Shown here piece by piece: positions 8,363 to 20,266 of a stretch of DNA of 64,000 nucleotides. The notes below the pieces were generated by a model. It was not told where the DNA came from, did no database searches, and saw only the letters and a program-made list of their open reading frames with translations. The position numbers and the translations under genes were made by a program. The stretch spans positions 3,158 through 67,157 of the forward strand of contig CAYMYN010000024.1 of NCBI GenBank assembly GCA_964394665.1, written 5' to 3'. Position 1 is the first letter of the stretch, and every line of letters begins with the position of its first letter. The DNA comes from CAYMYN01 sp964394665 (GTDB lineage Bacteria; Planctomycetota; UBA1135; GCA-002686595).

Positions 8363-10428
8363 GCGCGCCTGCCATCCCCGGCCCGCGCTGGGTCACCAAA
8401 CGCGACGGCCGGCGCGTGCCCTTCGACCGGACCAAGATCGCCCGCGCGGTGCGCGCGGCCCAGGCGGCCCTGGGCCAGGAGGATGGCAGCTTCGGGGACG
8501 AGGTCGCGGACCTGGTCGAGCTCGAGCTGCGCCGGCGCTACGCCCAGGCCCTCGAGGGTCCGGCGGCCGACGGGGGCGGGCCTTCGATCGAGGAGATCCA
8601 GGACCTGGTCGAGGAAGCCCTGATCGGCCTGGGGCGCGCGGCCCTGGCCAAGGCCTACATCCTCTACCGCGACCGCCGTCACCGCGCCCGCGAGGCCCTC
8701 GCGGTCGAGCTGCCCGACGACGCCGGGGCGCGCCTGGGGCACCTGCGGGTGCGCGACGCGCTCGGCACCGCGCCCTGGAGCAAGGGCCGCATCGTCGCCG
8801 CCCTGATCGACGAGACCGGGCTCGAACGCGCGACGGCCGAGGGCGTCGCCACGCGGGTCGAGGAACGGGTCCTGCGCTCGGGCCTGCGGCGCGTGAGCAC
8901 GGTCCTGGTGCGCGAGCTGGTGGCCGCCGAGCTCGTCGGCCTGGGCCTCGAACACGCCCTGCGCCGCCACGAACCGCTCAGCGTCCCGCGCCATGATCTA
9001 CGGCGCGTGTTGGCCGCCGGCGGCGAGCCCGACGCGCCCGTGGGCGCGCCCGCGGGCGTCGAAGGCGCGCTGGCCGGCACCCTGCTCGAACGCTTCGCGC
9101 TCGAGGAGCTGCTCGACGAGCGCAGCGCCGAGCTGCACCTCGCCGGCGACCTCGAGCTGGTCGGCCTGCGCGCGCCCCAGCGCGTGCTCTCGTTGGCCGT
9201 GCCGGCCGACCTGGTGGCCCGCGGCCGCCCCGGCACGCGCGCGGCCTTCGAGCTGCTCGAGGGTCTCTCGAGCCTGACCGGCGACGTCGCCCGCGCGGTG
9301 GTCCTGGAGGCCCCCGGCGCGCTGCTCCAGCCCCTCGTGCGCGGCGTGCGCACCGACTCCACGAGCACCCTCAGCCCCTGGCTCAGCGCCCTGGGCGCGG
9401 TGGGGCGCGCGGCGGGCGTCGAGGTGTCCCTGGCGCGCCTCGGCGCGCGCTCGGCGGTGCTGCTGGGGCGCCTGGTCGAGGAGCTCGCGCGCCTCGAGGA
9501 GGCCGGCGGCGGCCACGCGGCCCTGCCCGTGCTGCAGATCGACGAGGGCGAGCGCGCGACGCTCGTCGGGGACGACGCCCTGGGCCCGGCCCTCGAGCGG
9601 CTCCTGCGCGCGGGCCTGCTGCGCCCGACCTTCGCGCGCCCCGAGAGCGCCTACGTCGGCCCGGGCCTGGTGCGCCGCGGCGGTGAGCACGGCGCCCTGG
9701 CCTGCGGCGGCGCGGTCTGCATCGACCTCGCGCGGGTCGCGCGGCGCGCCGGTCCCTGGCGCGAGGACCTGTGCCTCGAACGTCTGGCCGAGCTCGTGCA
9801 GGCCGCCGTCGAGGCCCTGGCGCGCCTGGAGGAGTTCCGCCGCGGTCTGCGGCCCGCGAGCGGCGAGCGCCTGCGTCCGCGGGTCGGCCACGCGCTGGTG
9901 CCCGTGGGCCTGGTCGAGGCCCTGCGCGTGCTCGGCGACGGCGAGGTGCGCGCGCCCCAGGGCGCGCGCCTGCTCGGTTTCCTGGCCGAGGCCGCCGCGC
10001 GCTTCGCGGCCGAGCGCGGCCTGGTCGTCGACGTCGACGCGGTCTTCGGCGAACGCGCCGCGCGGCGCATGGCGCGCCTCGACGCCGAGCTCGCGCGCGT
10101 CAACCAGCCGCTGCTCTTCGGCGGCCCCGCGCCCGGGGCGCCGGGCCGCGACGCGCCCTACTCGACGGCCCTCGTCCCGCACGCCTTCGCCGATCCGCGC
10201 GCCGTCCAGGAGGCCGCGGGGGAGACCCTCGCCGGCCTGCCGGCGGGGCACGTACCGCGCGAGGCCTGGTCGGGCGCTGCCAGCGCGCTCGAGGCCCTCG
10301 AGCTCATCGAGGAGCGCCGCCTCGCGGCCCGCCGCGTGGAGCGCGACCACGTGCTCCAACCCCGGCCCACCGGCCCCCGCCGCCCCCCGGCGGTCCTGTT
10401 CGAGCCCCAGGTCGCCCCCGGCGCCTGA
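8359..10428 (+). CDS. ATP-cone protein with degenerate NrdD-like body
   Basis: The 689-residue product opens with an ATP-cone at about residues 11-105 (KRDGRRVPFDRTKIARAVR). After that come segments that align by eye with anaerobic (class III) ribonucleotide reductase NrdD: LLERFALEELLDERSAELHL near residue 245 (NrdD: ANIAEQY...AEAHLxGDIHIHDL) and CGGAVCIDLARVARRAG near 448 (NrdD: GSIGVVTINLPRI). The NrdD finger-loop cysteine pair, the four zinc cysteines and the C-terminal glycyl-radical loop are not visible; the C-terminus is proline-rich. It therefore cannot be a normal reductase and is probably a nucleotide-binding pseudoenzyme. Its 4-bp coupling to nrdR suggests a role in sensing or repression. 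The relationship to NrdD is inferred from pattern only. Confidence 0.7.
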   Translation: MSAPAIPGPRWVTKRDGRRVPFDRTKIARAVRAAQAALGQEDGSFGDEVADLVELELRRRYAQALEGPAADGGGPSIEEIQDLVEEALIGLGRAALAKAYILYRDRRHRAREALAVELPDDAGARLGHLRVRDALGTAPWSKGRIVAALIDETGLERATAEGVATRVEERVLRSGLRRVSTVLVRELVAAELVGLGLEHALRRHEPLSVPRHDLRRVLAAGGEPDAPVGAPAGVEGALAGTLLERFALEELLDERSAELHLAGDLELVGLRAPQRVLSLAVPADLVARGRPGTRAAFELLEGLSSLTGDVARAVVLEAPGALLQPLVRGVRTDSTSTLSPWLSALGAVGRAAGVEVSLARLGARSAVLLGRLVEELARLEEAGGGHAALPVLQIDEGERATLVGDDALGPALERLLRAGLLRPTFARPESAYVGPGLVRRGGEHGALACGGAVCIDLARVARRAGPWREDLCLERLAELVQAAVEALARLEEFRRGLRPASGERLRPRVGHALVPVGLVEALRVLGDGEVRAPQGARLLGFLAEAAARFAAERGLVVDVDAVFGERAARRMARLDAELARVNQPLLFGGPAPGAPGRDAPYSTALVPHAFADPRAVQEAAGETLAGLPAGHVPREAWSGAASALEALELIEERRLAARRVERDHVLQPRPTGPRRPPAVLFEPQVAPGA

Positions 10429-10460
10429 GGCCCTCCGCTCGCACCCCCCGCACTGCCCCC

Positions 10461-13400
10461 ATGCGCCTGAAACGACTCGAGCTCCTGGGCTTCAAGTCCT
10501 TCGCCGACCGCACGACCTTCGAGTACGAGGGCGAGACGCTCTCGGGCATCGTCGGACCCAACGGCTGCGGCAAGAGCAACGTCGTCGACGCCATGCGTTG
10601 GGTGCTCGGCGAGCAGCGGCCGACCTCGATGCGCGGCAAGGAGATGACCGACGTCATCTTCAAGGGCTCGACCAGCCGCGCGGCGATGGGCCTGGCCGAG
10701 GTCACGATGGTGCTCGACAACTCCGGCGGCACGCTCCCCGAGCGCGGCGCCGAGGTCGCGATCACGCGCCGCGTGTACCAGAGCGGCGACGGCGAGTACC
10801 AGATCGACGGCGACCGCGTGCGGCTCAAGGACGTGCGCGAGATGCTCTTCGACACGGGCCTGGGCAGCCGCGGCTACGCGGTGCTCGAGCAGGGGCGCAT
10901 CGACGCCGTGCTCTCGGCCAACCCGCTCGAGCGCCGGCGCATCTTCGAGGAAGCCGCCGGCGTCAGCCGCTACCGCCAACGCAAGCACGAGACCGAGCTG
11001 CGCCTCAAGAAGGTCGAGCAGGACCTGGCGCGCATCGAGGACCTCCTGCGCGAGCTGCGTTCGCGCAAACGCAGCCTCGAGATCCAGGCCTCGAAGGCCC
11101 AGCGTTGGCGCGAGGCGCGCACGGCCTGGGAGCAGGATCGGCTGCGCGAGTTGCGCCACCGGCTGGCGGCCCTGGGCCGCGACCTGGGCACGGGCGGCGG
11201 CGAGCTGGCGGAGCTCGAGGCGCGCCTCGAGGAGCTGCGCGCGCGCCGCGACACGCTGCGCGGGGAGGTCGGCGAGCACGAGGCGGCGCGCGCGGCCCTG
11301 GCGGCCGAGGTCGACGCCGCGGCGGCCGAGCTGACGGCCCTGGCGGGGGATCTGCGGGCGCTCGAGGAGCGCCGCGCGCAGCTCGCCGCCCGCGGCGCGG
11401 AGCTGGCGCGTTCGGCGCAGGGCGAACGGGCCCGGGCAGCGGGACTGGCCGAAGCCCTGGCCGCCCGGGAGCGGGGCCTGGCGGAGCTCGAGGCCGAACG
11501 CACCGCGCTCGCCGGCGGGATCGAGGAGGCGCGCGCCGGCGCCGCCGAGCAGGGCCTGGCCCTGCGCGAGCTCTCGCGCCGCTACAAGGAGCTGCGTGCG
11601 GCGAGCCAGGCCCAGAACGAACGGGTGCTCGGCCACCTGCACGAGAAGACCTCGGCGACCAACTCCGTGCGCCACCTGGAGGGCGCGCGCGGGCCGGCCG
11701 AGGAACGCTGGGCGCGCCTCGTCGAGCGGCGGGACGGGGCCCTGGGCGAGCTCGATGGGCTGCGCGCCGGGGCCGTCGACCTCGAGGGCCGCCTCGACGC
11801 CGCCCGCGGGGCGCTGGCCGAGGCGGATCAGGCGCGGCGCGAGCTCGACGGAAGGGCCGAGGTGCTCGAGGCCCGCGTCGCCGAGTGCGAGCGGGCGCGC
11901 GCCGAGGCCGAGCTCGAGCGGGCCCGCGCCCAGAGCCGCATCGACTCCTTGCTCGACCCCGAGCTCGAGCGCGAGGACCTCGAGGCCGGCGCGCGCGCGG
12001 TGCTGGAGGCCCTCGAGGCCGGCGAGGGGCCGCTGCCGGCGAGCGTGCTCGTCGGGCTGCTGGCCGACCACCTGCGCACGAGCACCGAGTACGCCCGCGC
12101 CCTCGACGCGGTGCTCGGGGAACGCGCCCGGTCCCTGGCCCTGCGCCTGCCGCGCGAGGCGCTGGCCCTGGTCGAGTGGCTGCGCGAGCGCGACCAGGGG
12201 CAGGCGCCGCTGGCGGTGCTCGCGGGGCTGGGCGAGAAACAACCCCTCACGCCGCCCCAGATCGAGGGTTGCTGGCTCGGTGGACGCGTGCTCGGCACCC
12301 TGCTCTCGCTGGTCGAGCCCAGCGAGGGCGCGGGCGCGGTGGCCGAGGCCCTGTGCGGCGACGTGCTCGTCGTGCGCGACCTCGAGACGGCTCTGGCGCT
12401 GGTGGCCCGCGACCCGCGCTGGCGCTGCGTGACCCCCGAGGGCGAGCTGGCCGACGCCGGCGGCGTGATCGGCGGCCGGCGCACCCTCGTGCAGGGCGCG
12501 GTGGGTCGACGCTCGGCGGCCGAGGAACTGCGCGGCGAGGTCGCCCGGCTGCTCGAGCGCGAGCGCACCGAGGCCGAGCGCCTGGCCGAGCTCCTGGTCC
12601 AACGCGGCGAGCTGCGCGACGCCCGGCGCGAGGCCGCGGCGGCGCTCGACGCGCGGCGCGCCGAGGCCCTGGCCCTGCAGGGCGAGCTGGGCACCGCCCG
12701 CGCGCGCCTGGCGGACCATGGGGGCGTGCTCGCGAACCTCGAACGCGAACTGACGGGCGCCAGCTCGGAGCGCGCGCGCATCGAACGCGAGCTCGAGGCC
12801 GCGCGCCTGGCGCTGGTGGCGGCCGAGGCCGACTTCGAGCGCGAGAACGCGCGCCTGGTCGAGCTCGAGTCCGACCGCCGCGGCCTGGAGGAGGCGCGCG
12901 AGATCGCCTCGCGCGAGGAGGGCCGCACGCAGGTCGCGCTCTCGCGCCTCGAGGAGCAGGTCGGAGGCCTCGACCGGCGTCTGGCCGATCAGCGGCGCGT
13001 GCTGGCCGAGGGCCGCGTCGAGCTCGAGCGCACCCTGCGCCGCGCGGACGAGGAGGCCGGGGCCGCCCAGGTCGCCAGCGCCGAGGCCGAGCGCCTGGTG
13101 GAGGCCGGAGCCGAGCTCGAGGCGCGGCGCGCCCAGGCCGAGGCCCATCTGCTCGCCCTGCGCGAACGCGCGGCCGGGAAGGCCGCGGCGCTGGAGAGCC
13201 TGCGGGCGGAGGAGAGCGGGCTGACCCGCGACCTCGAGGCCGTGGCCGGGCGCTTGGGCGAAGGGCGCCTCGAGGTGCAGCGCCTGGAGCTCGCGCGCGA
13301 GGACCTCCTGCGCCGTGCGGAGGAAGAGCTCGCCCTCGACGAGGCCGGCCTGTTCGCCGGATTCGAGCCCGAGCCCGAGCTGGAGGACGCCGCGGCGCTC

Positions 13401-14246
13401 CTGGCCCTCGAGGCCCGCGTGCGCGACCTGCGCGCGCAGTTCGAGCGCCTGGGCCCGGTCAATCTCGACGCCCTCACCGAGCTCGAGGAGGTCAGCGGGC
13501 GCCTGGGCTTCCTCGAGGGCCAGGTGGGGGACCTGGCCGAGGCGCGGCGCAAGTTGGGCGAGACCCTGCGGCGCATCGAGGAGGAATCGAAGCGCCTGTT
13601 CCTCGAGACCTTCGAGGAGATCCGCTCCGCCTTCCAGGTCATTTTCCGCCAGCTCTTCGGGGGCGGCCGCGCGGACGTCAAGCTGGCCGAGGGCGAGGAC
13701 GTGATGGAGGCCGGGGTCGAGATCCTGGCCCGCCCGCCGGGCCGCGAGATGCTGCCCATCGGCCTGCTCTCGGGCGGTCAGCGCACGATGACGGCCCTGG
13801 CGCTGCTCTTCGCGGTCTTCCAGTGCCGGCCGAGCCCCTTCTGCGTGCTCGACGAGGTCGACGCCGCGCTCGACGACGCCAACGTGCAGCGCTTCCTGTC
13901 CATGCTCGAGCGCTTCCGCGAGACGACGCAGTTCGTGGTCGTGACCCACAACAAGGGCACGATGGCCGCCTGCCAGAGCCTCTATGGCGTGACCATGGAG
14001 ACGAAAGGCGTCTCGAAGAAGGTCGCCGTGCAGCTCGAGGAGGTCGACGCCTTCGTGCCCGAGGTCGCCGGCGGCCCCCACGCCGCGCGCCGCGCCAGCA
14101 GCGACCTCGTCCCCGAGACCGGCCTGGCCGACGCGGCCGCGCTGGCCGCCGACGACGAGTCCGCCTACACCCTCGACGCCGAGTCCGGCGAACGCGTGGT
14201 CGAGATCACCCCCCCCGCCCGCCGCGAGGAACACGCCGAGATCTGA
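10461..14246 (+). CDS. smc: chromosome segregation ATPase SMC
   Basis: The structural maintenance of chromosomes ATPase, acting with ScpA/ScpB in chromosome compaction and segregation. The 1,261-residue product has Walker A GPNGCGKSN near residue 32 and the flexible hinge at about residues 500-670 (ASVLVGLLADHL; DAGGVIGGR) between two long Ala/Arg/Glu-rich coiled coils. The ABC signature LLSGGQRTMTALA is near 1103 and Walker B CVLDEVDAALDD near 1126. The length is normal. A C-terminal extension of about 80 acidic residues follows the ATPase head. The ATG is the start that matches the family N-terminus MRLKRLELLGFKSF. The scpA and scpB genes are not adjacent. A strong intrinsic terminator follows. 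Confidence 0.97.
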   Translation: MRLKRLELLGFKSFADRTTFEYEGETLSGIVGPNGCGKSNVVDAMRWVLGEQRPTSMRGKEMTDVIFKGSTSRAAMGLAEVTMVLDNSGGTLPERGAEVAITRRVYQSGDGEYQIDGDRVRLKDVREMLFDTGLGSRGYAVLEQGRIDAVLSANPLERRRIFEEAAGVSRYRQRKHETELRLKKVEQDLARIEDLLRELRSRKRSLEIQASKAQRWREARTAWEQDRLRELRHRLAALGRDLGTGGGELAELEARLEELRARRDTLRGEVGEHEAARAALAAEVDAAAAELTALAGDLRALEERRAQLAARGAELARSAQGERARAAGLAEALAARERGLAELEAERTALAGGIEEARAGAAEQGLALRELSRRYKELRAASQAQNERVLGHLHEKTSATNSVRHLEGARGPAEERWARLVERRDGALGELDGLRAGAVDLEGRLDAARGALAEADQARRELDGRAEVLEARVAECERARAEAELERARAQSRIDSLLDPELEREDLEAGARAVLEALEAGEGPLPASVLVGLLADHLRTSTEYARALDAVLGERARSLALRLPREALALVEWLRERDQGQAPLAVLAGLGEKQPLTPPQIEGCWLGGRVLGTLLSLVEPSEGAGAVAEALCGDVLVVRDLETALALVARDPRWRCVTPEGELADAGGVIGGRRTLVQGAVGRRSAAEELRGEVARLLERERTEAERLAELLVQRGELRDARREAAAALDARRAEALALQGELGTARARLADHGGVLANLERELTGASSERARIERELEAARLALVAAEADFERENARLVELESDRRGLEEAREIASREEGRTQVALSRLEEQVGGLDRRLADQRRVLAEGRVELERTLRRADEEAGAAQVASAEAERLVEAGAELEARRAQAEAHLLALRERAAGKAAALESLRAEESGLTRDLEAVAGRLGEGRLEVQRLELAREDLLRRAEEELALDEAGLFAGFEPEPELEDAAALLALEARVRDLRAQFERLGPVNLDALTELEEVSGRLGFLEGQVGDLAEARRKLGETLRRIEEESKRLFLETFEEIRSAFQVIFRQLFGGGRADVKLAEGEDVMEAGVEILARPPGREMLPIGLLSGGQRTMTALALLFAVFQCRPSPFCVLDEVDAALDDANVQRFLSMLERFRETTQFVVVTHNKGTMAACQSLYGVTMETKGVSKKVAVQLEEVDAFVPEVAGGPHAARRASSDLVPETGLADAAALAADDESAYTLDAESGERVVEITPPARREEHAEI

Positions 14247-14263
14247 CCGTCCGAGGATGATCC

Positions 14264-14310
14264 CCGCACGCCCGCGTCCAGACCGGAAGCGGGCGTGCGG
14301 TTTCTTTTCT
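14264..14310 (+). terminator. Rho-independent terminator after smc
   Basis: A 12-bp perfect stem (CCGCACGCCCGC / GCGGGCGTGCGG, loop 13 nt) is followed at once by TTTCTTTTCT. This is the clearest textbook terminator in the window and starts 18 bp after the smc stop. Confidence 0.9.
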
Positions 14311-14330
14311 CAGACGGTCAGGACGCTTCC

Positions 14331-14353
14331 TGGACGGCCGGCAAGCCGGCCGT
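14331..14353. repeat. palindromic repeat copy 1 (23-mer)
   Basis: The palindrome GACGGCCGGC-AA-GCCGGCCGTC lies in the convergent gap between smc and the M28 peptidase gene. Together with one flanking base it recurs as a 23-bp identical block at 36111-36133 in the opposite orientation, also between convergent genes. Both copies have CTCAGA on the same side about 15-20 bp away. It may be a dispersed REP-like or bidirectional terminator element. Confidence 0.75.
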
Positions 14354-14433
14354 CGCGCGGAGCGTGGGCAGGCTTCTCACGCTGGGAGCGGCCGGCCGCT
14401 CGTCCCCGTCCCTCGATGCGGGTGTCGTGGGCC

Positions 14434-15405
14434 TCAGCGCTTCGCGACCCAGCGTTCGAGGGCGGGGAGGCCCAGGAGGACGATGCGGCCGATGGCGTCG
14501 AGGCTCTCGGCGGAGCACTTGTCGAGGGTGTCCTCGGCGGTGTGCCACCAGGCGCGCAGCGGGCCGCCGGGGGGGCCGTACTCGAAGTCGATCAGGTTGA
14601 CGGCCGGGATGCCGATCTCGAGGAAGCGCAGGTGGTCGTCGTAGATGATCTCGCGCGGGCCGCCGACGTGGGCGCCCAGGCCGTTCTCGCGGGCGGCGTT
14701 GAAGAACAGGTTCAGGATCTCGCGGTCGGAGTACACGTCCGTGGACAGGCGCAGGTGCTTGTCGCCGACCATGTCGAGCAGCACGCAGGCCTTCACGTTG
14801 CGGTGTTTCCCCGTGCGCCGCAGCTCCTGGGTGTGGTGACGGGAGCCGTAGGTGTTGTCGGGGTCGACCCACTCGGGCGCGATCGACTCCTCGCCGTCGA
14901 GGAACAGGAAGCGATACGTGACGTCGCGGGGTCCGCCCTTGGCGAGCACCCGCGCCAGCTCGAGCAACACCGCCGTGCCCGAGCCGCCGTCGTTCGCGCC
15001 CACGAAGTGGAAGGGCATGATCTTGGTGTCGAAGTGCGTGCACAAGACGACCATCGGCGCGGCGGGATCGCGCGCGGCGAGGTCGGCATACACGTTCGCC
15101 ATCGGGATCGGACCCTTGGGCGTCTGGGCGGTGAACTCCTCGCGCAGCGGCTGGAGGCCGTAGGCGGACAGTTCCGTCATCAAGTAGCTGCGCGTGCGCT
15201 CGAGGCCCTCGGAGCCGGCGTAGCGGGGACCGATGTCCTCGACCAGGTGCCGCAGGTGCGCCCAGGCCCGGGCGGAATCGAAGGGCAGCGCCTCCGAGGC
15301 CGCCGCCCCGGAGTTGCAGGCCTTGAGAGCGAGGGCCAGGACGACGATGGACAGGGCCGTTGCCCGACGCGGGAGCGCGCTCGGCGCGGGCTCGAAGGAC
15401 GACAT
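14434..15405 (-). CDS. secreted M28-family peptidase or glutaminyl cyclase-like protein
   Basis: A 323-residue exported zinc hydrolase. The N-terminus has a hydrophobic signal segment ending near LKAC, a possible lipobox. The M28 ligand set is visible: CTHFDTK (His-x-Asp), GANDGGSGTA, the catalytic pair FLDGEE, LLDMVGD and WHTAEDTLDK. The pattern resembles glutaminyl-peptide cyclotransferases and M28 aminopeptidases, which cannot be separated by eye. The ATG follows a TATCCT hexamer by 7 nt with no ribosome-binding site, suggesting a leaderless message. It diverges from prkA across 258 bp. Confidence 0.85.
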   Translation of the reverse strand: MSSFEPAPSALPRRATALSIVVLALALKACNSGAAASEALPFDSARAWAHLRHLVEDIGPRYAGSEGLERTRSYLMTELSAYGLQPLREEFTAQTPKGPIPMANVYADLAARDPAAPMVVLCTHFDTKIMPFHFVGANDGGSGTAVLLELARVLAKGGPRDVTYRFLFLDGEESIAPEWVDPDNTYGSRHHTQELRRTGKHRNVKACVLLDMVGDKHLRLSTDVYSDREILNLFFNAARENGLGAHVGGPREIIYDDHLRFLEIGIPAVNLIDFEYGPPGGPLRAWWHTAEDTLDKCSAESLDAIGRIVLLGLPALERWVAKR

Positions 15406-15412
15406 GTGGCAC

Positions 15413-15418
15413 AGGATA
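15413..15418 (-). promoter_or_regulatory. TATCCT -10-like element, 7 nt before the M28 peptidase ATG
   Basis: In transcript orientation it reads CGCTATCCTGTGCCAC and then ATG. A -10 at this distance would place the transcript start at or next to the start codon. No -35 is evident. Confidence 0.5.
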
Positions 15419-15663
15419 GCGGCCGGGCCCGGGCGATGCCTCGCTCGGGCGGATGGGCCCGCTGGGCCCTCTCTCGGGCCCGCAGGACCGGATCCGGTCC
15501 GCGCGCAGCGGCCGCGCCGGGGAAGGCGCTCCGGTCCGGGCGCGCCGAGCGTCGATGGAAGGAGGCCGTCCTGCCCCGGTCGGCCGACCCCGCCGCGGGT
15601 CGTCCCCGCGCTCTCCCGCCGCCCCGAGCGGTGCTCCCCGTCGCCAGAGCCCCCACACGGACC

Positions 15664-17700
<2,037 letters not shown>

Positions 17701-17702
17701 GC

Positions 17703-18809
17703 ATGTACCGCATCGAGCGCGACCGGGCGCGTTTCCGTGAGATCGTCCGCGGGCGGTTGCGCCGGGACCTGCGCAAGTACCTCTCGAGCTCCGAGCTGAT
17801 CGGGCGGCGCGGGGAACACTCGGTCTCGATCCCGATCCAGGAGATCGAGCTGCCGCGCCTGCGCTTCGGCGACAACTCCAAGCAGGGCGTGGGTCAGGGC
17901 GCGGGCGAGGAGGGCTCTCCCGTCGAGGGCAAGGAGCAGGAGGGCGAGGGCGCGGGCGGCGCGGGCGAGCAGCCCGGCCAACACATCCTGGAGGTCGAGG
18001 TCGAGCTCGAGGAGCTGGCCGAGATGCTCGGCGAGGAGCTCGAGCTCCCGCGCATCCAGCCGCGCGGCGATCGTCAGCTCGCGACCGAGGGCGGGCGCTA
18101 CTCGGGCGTGCGCCAGACCGGGCCCAAGTCCCTGCGCCACTTCCGACGCACCTACCGCAACGCGCTCAAGCGCACCGTGGCGGCGGGGGAGTGGGATCCG
18201 CTGCGACCGCGCGTGATCCCGATCGCCGAGGACGAACGCATCCGCTGGAAGAAGGACCACCCCAAGCCCGAGTCCTCGGCCGTCGTGTTCCACGTCATGG
18301 ACGTCTCCGGCTCGATGGGCCGCGAGCAGAAGGACATCGTGCGCATCAAGGCCTTCTGGATCGACACCTGGCTGCGGCACCAGTACGACAACCTCGAGGT
18401 CGTCTACATCGTGCACGACGCGGCGGCGAAGATCGTCGACCAGGAGACCTTCTTCCACCTGCGCGAATCGGGCGGAACCAAGATCAGCTCGGCCTACGAG
18501 CTGGTCCTGAGCCAGATCCAGGAGAAGTACCGCCCCGAGGAGTGGAACATCTACCCCTTCCACTTCTCCGACGGCGACAACTGGTCGGCCCGCGACACGG
18601 AGCGCTGCGTGGTGCTCCTGCGGGACGAGCTGCTGCCGCGCGTGAACCAGTTCTGCTACGGCCAGGTCAAGAGCGCCTACGGCTCGGGGCAGTTCAAGAA
18701 GGACCTCGACGCGGCTCTGGCGGGGGCCGAGAACCTGGTGACGGTGGGCGTCGACGAACGCGAGGACATCCCGGCCGCCATCCGGGCCTTCCTGGGCAAG
18801 GGGCGCTAA
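17703..18809 (+). CDS. yhbH: YeaH/YhbH family protein (DUF444)
   Basis: Middle member of the PrkA operon, a cytoplasmic protein needed with PrkA and SpoVR for stress responses or spore formation in model species. The 368-residue product has a basic N-terminus, a Gly/Glu-rich linker at about residues 58-100 and a von Willebrand A-like domain with the MIDAS signature MDVSGSMG near residue 198. HFSDGDNW and a final SAYGSGQF segment follow. It starts 2 bp after the prkA stop. The molecular activity is not established for the family. Confidence 0.93.
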   Translation: MYRIERDRARFREIVRGRLRRDLRKYLSSSELIGRRGEHSVSIPIQEIELPRLRFGDNSKQGVGQGAGEEGSPVEGKEQEGEGAGGAGEQPGQHILEVEVELEELAEMLGEELELPRIQPRGDRQLATEGGRYSGVRQTGPKSLRHFRRTYRNALKRTVAAGEWDPLRPRVIPIAEDERIRWKKDHPKPESSAVVFHVMDVSGSMGREQKDIVRIKAFWIDTWLRHQYDNLEVVYIVHDAAAKIVDQETFFHLRESGGTKISSAYELVLSQIQEKYRPEEWNIYPFHFSDGDNWSARDTERCVVLLRDELLPRVNQFCYGQVKSAYGSGQFKKDLDAALAGAENLVTVGVDEREDIPAAIRAFLGKGR

Positions 18810-18813
18810 GGCC

Positions 18814-20208
<1,395 letters not shown>

Positions 20209-20266
20209 AGCGCGGGCGCCGCGTCCAGCCTTGTCTCCCCGCGCTGGCGCCGTCAGACTCCCCGGC

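Noticed and set aside
10158..14234. A 1,358-codon open frame antisense to smc
   Set aside because: Stops are rare in all frames of DNA this GC-rich. Its translation is low-complexity Ala/Arg/Gly/Leu, while the plus strand encodes a complete SMC.
14246..14434. CRISPR-like repeats
   Set aside because: The palindromic 23-mer occurs once here, with no regularly spaced copies; no cas genes are in the window.
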